Positions 8,641 to 13,125 of a stretch of 13,125 bases of DNA are shown here, in pieces. Below the pieces are notes generated by a model, which saw only the letters and a list, made by a program, of their open reading frames with translations, made no database searches and was not told where the DNA came from. Numbering within the stretch: the first letter of the stretch is position 1; every line of letters begins with the position of its first letter. This DNA comes from a bacterium (GTDB lineage Bacteria > JACRDZ01 > JAQUKH01), in the NCBI GenBank assembly GCA_028719205.1, contig JAQUKH010000049.1, forward strand, positions 1 through 13,125, in the 5' to 3' direction. A program made the translations under genes and the position numbers.

Positions 8641-8659
8641 AATCTTAAAGTTTAAGATT
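8641..8659. promoter_or_regulatory. Perfect 19-bp palindrome upstream of the propeller gene
   Basis: The sequence AATCTTAAA-G-TTTAAGATT is a perfect inverted repeat (9-bp arms, one-base centre) lying 14-32 bases before the ATG at 8627, in the only gap between blocks 1 and 2. It fits a dimeric repressor site or a weak AU-rich hairpin near the ribosome site. It has no GC stem or T-run on either strand, so it is not an intrinsic terminator. No protein can be assigned to it, and short AT palindromes also arise by chance. Confidence 0.35.
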
Positions 8660-8725
8660 CTCCCTTATTCCAGTTTCACGCTAGATGGTTTTGAAAATCA
8701 GAGAAATTTGCAAAAAATTAATGTA

Positions 8726-8893
8726 TTAAAAAACTGCATAAAAAAATGGCAGCAATACCGGCACATCAATAAAAACCGTTGATATGATAATCAGGGAAAT
8801 CATTACCAGAATCGGCACCAATATCCAAACCTTTTTTTCTTTAAGAAATCGAAAGAAATCCTTGATAAATTCAACCTTATCCTGTAATTTCAA
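8726..8893 (-). CDS. DUF5989-like small membrane protein, carbamoyltransferase partner
   Basis: This 55-residue protein consists of a charged amphipathic start (VEFIKDFFRFLKEKKVW, residues 7-23), one transmembrane helix (about 24-41) and a short tail ending PFFYAVF. The pattern EF-KDFW/F-FLKE-KK followed by one helix and a terminal FYxxF is what I know from DUF5989 proteins, usually encoded beside SxtJ and NodU-type carbamoyltransferases; both neighbours are present here. The frame has no ATG at its start. TTG at 8891-8893 is preceded, at good spacing, by AGGGGGTG, and the gene overlaps the last 17 bases of the carbamoyltransferase gene. GTG at 8897-8899 is possible but sits on the ribosome site. 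The role is unknown; it may anchor or organise the carbamoyltransferase at the membrane. The family call rests on memory of the pattern, not on a search. Confidence 0.75.
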   Translation of the reverse strand: MKLQDKVEFIKDFFRFLKEKKVWILVPILVMISLIIISTVFIDVPVLLPFFYAVF

Positions 8894-10595
8894 TTGCACC
8901 CCCTTTATTTGCCCTATGCCTAATCAAGAAATCTCCTAAAACCAAATAATCCATATCCGTGTTCATAAAACAAAGATAAGCATCAAAAGGTGAGCACACG
9001 ATCGGTTCTGCCTTATCATTAAATGAAGTATTCAATACCATAGGCACGCCGGAAATTTTCCTGAATTCTTCTATCAAGCCATAAAAATCCGGCGAATATT
9101 CCTTTTTTACCGTCTGTATGCGGGCGCGCCCATCTACATGCGTTACAGAAGGAATTAGTTGTTTTTTTTCATCCTTAACCTTTGCTGCTAAAAGCATAAA
9201 AGGGCTATCGCATAAAATTTCAAAATAATCGTTTTTATATTCGCAGAGGACCGCGGGGGCAAAAGGCCTGAACCACTCACGGTGCTTGACTCTTTTATTC
9301 AAAACGTCTTTTGTTTCCGGATTAATCGGATTAGCGAGTATGCTTCTGGCACCCAAAGACCGCGGCCCGAATTCCATACTACCCTGAAAATAACCTATGA
9401 TTTTATTATTATATATTTTCTGCGCCACGATCTTATGTAATTCGTTACGATTTTCGAATTTTTTATAATTGACCTGGTGTTCATTTAAAAAAATTTCGAT
9501 TTCTTCAGAAGAAAAACTGGGACCAAAAAAAGCATTGTTCATTCTAACCCTGTTTTTTTGATCGGATAGTGCCATGTGGATATAAAACGCGCTGCCAAGA
9601 GACCCCCCGTCATCTCCTGCGGCAGGCTGGATAAAAATATCTTTAAAATCGGTATTTTCAAGTATCTTATGGTTAGCCACGCAATTCAAAGCGACTCCTC
9701 CTGCCAGGCACAAATTTTTGCTTCCCGTTTCTTTGTAAAGATTCCTAGCGATAGAAATTAAAATATCTTCTGTGCACTTCTGCAGGGTTGCAGCTAAATC
9801 GTAATCTCTCTGTGTTAAAAGACCTTCTTGCTGACGGGGCTTTCCAAAAGTTTTCACAAATTCTTTACTGGTCATAACCAAATCGGAGTGAAAAGAAAAA
9901 TAGTCCATATTCAATAAAAAACTACCGTCGTCTTTCATCTTAATCACTTTTTTAAAATCCGCATAATAAGACGGCGCTCCGTATGCCGCCAAGGCCATGA
10001 CCTTTCCTTCTCCTCCGTTTACCTGAAACCCCAGATGTGCAGTCACTGCGCTATAAAGCAGGCCAATCGAATGGGGAAAACGCATCTCTTTGTGCAAATT
10101 GATATTTCTATTTTGGCCGACGCCGCAAGCAATAACAGTCCATTCCCCGGTTCCATCCGTAGTCAAAATTGCCGAATTTTCAAAGCCTGAAGGATAAAAT
10201 GCACTGGCTGCATGCGCATAATGATGGTCGACAAAGTATATCTTTCCCCGGAAACCTAATTCTTCCCTTATTTTTTGCGGGATAAAAAGTTTATACTTTA
10301 ACCAAAGAGGTAAGAAATTCTTGAAGCTTTTGAATGATCTGGGAAACGTAGAAATATAAGTTTTGATGATCCTTTCGAATTTCAAAAAAGGCTTTTCATA
10401 GAAAACTATACAATCCAACTCGTTAATATCCAGTCCTGAACGCTCCAGGCAAAACGTTACTGCATGGTGAGGAAAATCCAACGAATGTTTTTTACGGTTA
10501 AACCTCTCTTCTGCCGAAGCGGCGATAATTTCCCCGTCAATCAGTAGGCAAGCCGCCGAATCATGATACATATATGATAAGCCGAGAATTCTCAT
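8877..10595 (-). CDS. NodU/CmcH/TobZ-type O-carbamoyltransferase, complete
   Basis: The protein has 572 residues, typical of the family. These two-domain enzymes make carbamoyl-adenylate from carbamoyl phosphate and ATP, then transfer the carbamoyl group to a hydroxyl of a sugar or natural product. The N-terminal domain has HDSAA (11-15), the metal site DHHYAH (123-128), DGTGEW (147-152) and GEGKVMALAAYG (195-206). The middle carries LAGGVALNC (297-305) and AAGDDGGSLGSA (325-336). The C-terminal YrdC-like domain has GPRSLGARSI (410-419), KHREWFRPFAPA (437-448), THVDGRARIQTV (485-496) and NTSFND (522-527). All expected motifs are intact, so it should be active. Its ATG shares one base with the stop of the SxtJ-like gene (TAATG), and its end overlaps the DUF5989-like gene, giving a tight three-gene unit. 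The acceptor is not deducible. Confidence 0.95.
   Translation of the reverse strand: MRILGLSYMYHDSAACLLIDGEIIAASAEERFNRKKHSLDFPHHAVTFCLERSGLDINELDCIVFYEKPFLKFERIIKTYISTFPRSFKSFKNFLPLWLKYKLFIPQKIREELGFRGKIYFVDHHYAHAASAFYPSGFENSAILTTDGTGEWTVIACGVGQNRNINLHKEMRFPHSIGLLYSAVTAHLGFQVNGGEGKVMALAAYGAPSYYADFKKVIKMKDDGSFLLNMDYFSFHSDLVMTSKEFVKTFGKPRQQEGLLTQRDYDLAATLQKCTEDILISIARNLYKETGSKNLCLAGGVALNCVANHKILENTDFKDIFIQPAAGDDGGSLGSAFYIHMALSDQKNRVRMNNAFFGPSFSSEEIEIFLNEHQVNYKKFENRNELHKIVAQKIYNNKIIGYFQGSMEFGPRSLGARSILANPINPETKDVLNKRVKHREWFRPFAPAVLCEYKNDYFEILCDSPFMLLAAKVKDEKKQLIPSVTHVDGRARIQTVKKEYSPDFYGLIEEFRKISGVPMVLNTSFNDKAEPIVCSPFDAYLCFMNTDMDYLVLGDFLIRHRANKGGAIEITG
8897..8904 (-). promoter_or_regulatory. Ribosome binding site that sets the TTG start of the DUF5989-like gene
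   Basis: On the minus strand the bases read AGGGGGTG, one base from the AGGAGGTG consensus and four bases before TTG at 8893-8891. It lies inside the carbamoyltransferase coding region and is among the best Shine-Dalgarno matches in the window. That is the main reason for accepting a TTG start there. Confidence 0.7.
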
Positions 10596-10942
10596 TAGAA
10601 TTGCCTGGTTAAAGTTAACACATCCTTGTTAGGAGTTTCCTTCTTGAGCCAAAACGTCGATTTATCCTTGCTGTTTAAATTAAGATAATCTTTACCTGAT
10701 AATCTCGATAGTATTGCCGAAACGCCGATACCAAGATAATATGCCAGGAAGATGAGCGATGAATTAAACAAGGCCTGGATAAAAAAAACTACCAATCCCA
10801 GGGTCTGCAACAAAGGATTGACCGCACATGACAAAAAAATCACGAACACTTCTCTTGCCCTTCTTGGAATGAATAAAATAAAATGGAGGATAATAAAAAG
10901 ATAAAATATCTTTAATTTCTTCCTAAAGCCAGCTTCTGTCAT
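10595..10942 (-). CDS. SxtJ-like small membrane protein
   Basis: The protein has 115 residues, with hydrophobic segments at about 13-26, 30-58 and 59-78. A short polar tail follows, with SGKDYLNLN, STFWLKKE and a terminal TLTRQF. SxtJ-type proteins, named after a gene of the saxitoxin cluster, show the same order: membrane helices, a GKD-like turn, a SYW-x-x-R/K stretch and a final RQF. They are typically encoded next to NodU-type carbamoyltransferases and DUF5989 proteins. Here the gene overlaps the PP-loop gene by 20 bases upstream and shares one base with the carbamoyltransferase start downstream, so expression of the three is probably coupled. The ATG at 10942 follows a purine-rich AAAAAAGAAA stretch. 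The biochemical role is unknown; a membrane platform for the carbamoyltransferase is an inference. The family call is from pattern memory. Confidence 0.75.
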   Translation of the reverse strand: MTEAGFRKKLKIFYLFIILHFILFIPRRAREVFVIFLSCAVNPLLQTLGLVVFFIQALFNSSLIFLAYYLGIGVSAILSRLSGKDYLNLNSKDKSTFWLKKETPNKDVLTLTRQF

Positions 10943-11639
10943 TTTCTTTTTTCTTGCTTAACGCTTCTCTTATAAACGGGATCTTTTTCTCAAAGAAAAT
11001 CCTGGAATCCCGCACATACCTATCCCAACCATTCCGTAAAACATAGTAGTCAACAAATATTTTAAACAACCTCTGCTGTGTGCATACGACCTGTATATCT
11101 TCTTTAGTGCCACGGATTATTTTCTTTGGAACAACGCCTAAACGGAAAAGATAATGTTCCGCCTTGTCTCCGATATTAAACACGGGAGTGAAATAATTTA
11201 TATTGAAATCGGAATAAAGGTTGCGTATGCTGCCTAACATTATCTCCTCGTTTTGATCCGGGTATTGTATCATAGACTTCTCGGAACCGTCGCAAACTTC
11301 GCTGATGCCACTTCTCAAGCAATATTCTATAGCTCTCCAATGCATGGCCAATTTACATAACCCACATACAGACAAAGACATAATATTAAACCGGCGCAGG
11401 CTAAACAAGGTATTATAATAATCATCTACCGGCAAAACCAGCGATCCAAATTTTACCCGCGGGAACCTGTTCTTCAACGCTTCCAGCCTGCTGTTTACTT
11501 GTCGAGCGCCAAAAATGCCGAAACGCCGCAATGTCAGGCATATGATGTTTTTGTACCTGGGAGCGCATAGCGCAACGGCTAGGGATGAATGGACTCCGCC
11601 AGAGAATAAAACTACCAGCCGATCGTTTTTCATATTCAC
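10923..11639 (-). CDS. PP-loop superfamily ATPase (ATP pyrophosphatase) with CxxC motif
   Basis: The protein has 238 residues. Near the N-terminus LVVLFSGGVHSSLA (8-21) contains the PP-loop SGGxxSS, the pyrophosphate-binding signature of ATP pyrophosphatases that adenylate a carbonyl, carboxylate or tRNA base. VCGLCKLAMHWRAIEYC (91-107) gives a CxxC pair (Cys92, Cys95) and Cys107, followed by EVCDGSEKS (114-122). This layout resembles the CxxC-plus-DG/TGH region of thiolation or QueC-like enzymes, where cysteines bind metal or carry sulfur, but the protein matches none of these closely. The frame starts with GTG at 11637-11639, three bases after the aminotransferase stop; ATG at 11631-11633 is an in-frame alternative and neither has a strong ribosome site. 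Its place between an aminotransferase and the carbamoyltransferase module suggests ATP-dependent ligation, amidation or sulfur transfer on the same intermediate. The substrate is unknown. Confidence 0.8.
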   Translation of the reverse strand: MNMKNDRLVVLFSGGVHSSLAVALCAPRYKNIICLTLRRFGIFGARQVNSRLEALKNRFPRVKFGSLVLPVDDYYNTLFSLRRFNIMSLSVCGLCKLAMHWRAIEYCLRSGISEVCDGSEKSMIQYPDQNEEIMLGSIRNLYSDFNINYFTPVFNIGDKAEHYLFRLGVVPKKIIRGTKEDIQVVCTQQRLFKIFVDYYVLRNGWDRYVRDSRIFFEKKIPFIREALSKKKENDRSWL

Positions 11640-11642
11640 AAC

Positions 11643-13052
11643 TTAAAAGATAAGATTCCCCCCTAACTCCATAATTAATCTCAAGAGATTGCTGCCGAAG
11701 ACATTATCGAGAGAATCGATGAACATGTCTATTTCTTCCTTTGTGATAATCAACGAAGGGTTAATGAATAAGTTATCCTCTCTGCCGCCGGTATAAATAA
11801 GGATATTGTGGCGTTTAAATAATTCTGAGACGATGGCCGCGGGAATTAAACCTAATAGAAGATCGTTAAAATGGGGGATATTCTTTAATAACCTCTCTCC
11901 AAAGACTTCGCTTGTGCTGCGTAATTCAAAAATACATAGCAACCCTATGCCGCGCACATCCTTTATAAACCTAGGATATTTACTTTTGAGCTCTTTCATC
12001 CTTGCCAATAAATACTCCCCTTGCGCTCTGGCGTTGCCAATTAAATCTTCATCATTAATCACATTTAACGCTTCTATAGCAGTAGCGCATTCTTCACCCA
12101 ACCCCCCAAAAGTAGTAGTATGGACAGTACATCCTTTTAATGATCCATATGTTTTTTTAAAAATATGAGATTTAACTATGTAGCCAGCTATGGAAGCCTT
12201 GCCTCCCCCCAAAGATTTGGAAAATGTCACGATATCCGGGACAATTCCTTCATGTTCAAACCCAAACATTTTTCCGGTTCTTCCAAAACCGGTAAAGATC
12301 TCATCGGCGATCAGAATTATATCTTGCTCATTGCACAAAGCTTCAAGCTCCCGCAAATACCCATGCGGAGGCATAAGAACCAAATCGGCTTTTATTGGTT
12401 CTAAGATCATGCATGCAATATCTAAGCGCCCGGATTCCTTTCTTTTCCGTATCAACTCTTTTAAAACGCCGATATTTCCATAGGGCACTTCAAGACAACC
12501 ATCGAGCGATTTAAAAAGTTCTTTATACGGACGAGAGACCATTCCCGATACAGACATAGTTGCAAAAGTTTTACCGTGATAACCCAAGTCAGTATAAACG
12601 ATCTTATCCCGCTTAGGCCTATGGAATAATAAGGCTATCTTTAATGCTCCTTCATTTGCCTCTGCTCCACTGTTGCAAAAAAAAGAATACTGTAAGTCGC
12701 CGGGAAAAATCTCGGCTAAATTATTTGCCAAAACACTCTGATACTGCGGTATAAATGCCTTGCATATCTCCAATCTTTTATGATCATTAAAACGTTTCCT
12801 CGCCTCCATTATCCGGGGATGGTTATGCCCGTGGTTTAAAACGCTCATCCCCCCCGAAAAATCTAATATTTTTTTCCCGCATTCGGTATACAGATACATA
12901 CCTTCCGCTTTGACTATTTTATATTTATCAAAACCCAATATTTTTAAAAACGTAGCTATTCCGGAGTTTACATACTTTGAGTACATGGAAACAATTTCTT
13001 TTTGTGTGAAATCTTCAACTTCCGGTAACTGGATAAGGCTATATCTTTTCAT
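11643..13052 (-). CDS. Class III PLP-dependent aminotransferase
   Basis: The protein has 469 residues, within the usual size for fold-type I class III aminotransferases (ornithine, GABA, putrescine and similar amines). Seen in order: GxxLxxxxGKKxLDFSGGMSVLNHGHNHP (51-79, N-terminal substrate region), CNSGAEANEGALKIA (126-140, PLP phosphate binding), YHGKT (158-162, aromatic stacking on PLP), IADEIFTGFGRTGKMFGFE (248-266, Asp250 pairing with the pyridine nitrogen) and TFSKSLGGG (277-284), in which Lys279 should form the Schiff base. TTTFGG near residues 314-319 completes the second phosphate site. All catalytic residues are present, so it should be active. It starts directly after the TAA of the preceding TPR-like gene and ends three bases before the PP-loop start, inside one operon. 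It probably installs an amino group on an aldehyde or keto intermediate; the substrate is not determinable. Confidence 0.9.
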   Translation of the reverse strand: MKRYSLIQLPEVEDFTQKEIVSMYSKYVNSGIATFLKILGFDKYKIVKAEGMYLYTECGKKILDFSGGMSVLNHGHNHPRIMEARKRFNDHKRLEICKAFIPQYQSVLANNLAEIFPGDLQYSFFCNSGAEANEGALKIALLFHRPKRDKIVYTDLGYHGKTFATMSVSGMVSRPYKELFKSLDGCLEVPYGNIGVLKELIRKRKESGRLDIACMILEPIKADLVLMPPHGYLRELEALCNEQDIILIADEIFTGFGRTGKMFGFEHEGIVPDIVTFSKSLGGGKASIAGYIVKSHIFKKTYGSLKGCTVHTTTFGGLGEECATAIEALNVINDEDLIGNARAQGEYLLARMKELKSKYPRFIKDVRGIGLLCIFELRSTSEVFGERLLKNIPHFNDLLLGLIPAAIVSELFKRHNILIYTGGREDNLFINPSLIITKEEIDMFIDSLDNVFGSNLLRLIMELGGNLIF

Positions 13053-13125
13053 TTAGCGGTTTGACAAATGGTTATTTCTCAACTCTTCTTTAAGCATAAG
13101 AGCCTCTGGATTGGCCGGATCCAGC
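13053..13125 (-). CDS. C-terminal end of a probable TPR-repeat protein (cut by window edge)
   Basis: Only 23 residues and the stop TAA (13053-13055) are in the window. The fragment LDPANPEALMLKEELRNN fits the end of a tetratricopeptide repeat, where LDP-NPEA commonly opens the next helix pair. The stop is immediately followed by the aminotransferase ATG, so the two genes are probably co-transcribed. The call rests on one short segment; the rest of the protein lies beyond the window. Confidence 0.5.
   Translation of the reverse strand, partial: LDPANPEALMLKEELRNNHLSNR

Noticed and set aside
8641-8659. Palindrome as a rho-independent terminator for block 1
   Set aside because: The arms are AT-rich with a one-base centre and there is no T-run after it on either strand.
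8876-8887. TTG at 8876-8874 or other near starts for the small protein after the carbamoyltransferase
   Set aside because: That TTG is in a different frame from the conserved VEFIKDFF stretch; the in-frame TTG at 8893 with a near-consensus ribosome site fits.
11806-12483. Three plus-strand ORFs of 79-120 codons
   Set aside because: They mirror the aminotransferase, whose catalytic motifs fix the coding strand.

Overview
The window is an AT-rich, almost gapless stretch of bacterial DNA in which every supported gene lies on the minus strand, so transcription runs from high to low coordinates. It holds no rRNA, tRNA, CRISPR array, transposase or convincing intrinsic terminator. Tight packing (ATGA, TAATG and stop-plus-start junctions), frequent TTG or GTG starts and weak Shine-Dalgarno sites suggest an environmental, probably uncultivated bacterium. 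The combination of SxtJ and DUF5989-type small proteins, NodU-type carbamoyltransferases, a B12-binding-type radical SAM protein and an LVIVD-like propeller recalls Omnitrophota or related genomes. That is a guess from general knowledge; no phylogenetic marker is present.

Block 1 (13125 to 8726) reads as one operon: the C-terminus of a probable TPR protein, a class III PLP aminotransferase, a PP-loop ATPase with a CxxC motif, an SxtJ-like small membrane protein, a complete NodU/CmcH/TobZ-type O-carbamoyltransferase, and a 55-residue DUF5989-like membrane peptide. The peptide starts on TTG inside the end of the carbamoyltransferase gene and is easily missed. A 98-bp gap follows, with a perfect 19-bp palindrome (8641-8659) just before the next start.

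Block 2 (8627 to 3351) encodes an exported beta-propeller protein, an EamA/DMT-family membrane transporter, a radical SAM protein with a degenerate B12-binding-like N-domain, and a Gfo/Idh/MocA oxidoreductase. After it come about 410 bp with no intact gene. They contain a short ORF translationally coupled to the oxidoreductase (ATGA overlap) and further open but interrupted frames, which look like a decayed gene.

Block 3 (2937 to 1) encodes a large polytopic GT-C-like membrane protein with a soluble C-terminal domain and, 9 bp after it, the N-terminal 234 residues of a second, divergent carbamoyltransferase cut by the window edge.

Together the genes look like a pathway that builds and decorates a small molecule or surface glycan: amination (aminotransferase), redox change of a sugar-like substrate (Gfo/Idh/MocA), radical chemistry (radical SAM), ATP-dependent activation (PP-loop), O-carbamoylation (two carbamoyltransferases plus small membrane partners), and membrane transfer or transport (GT-C protein, EamA). 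The product is not identifiable from the sequence.
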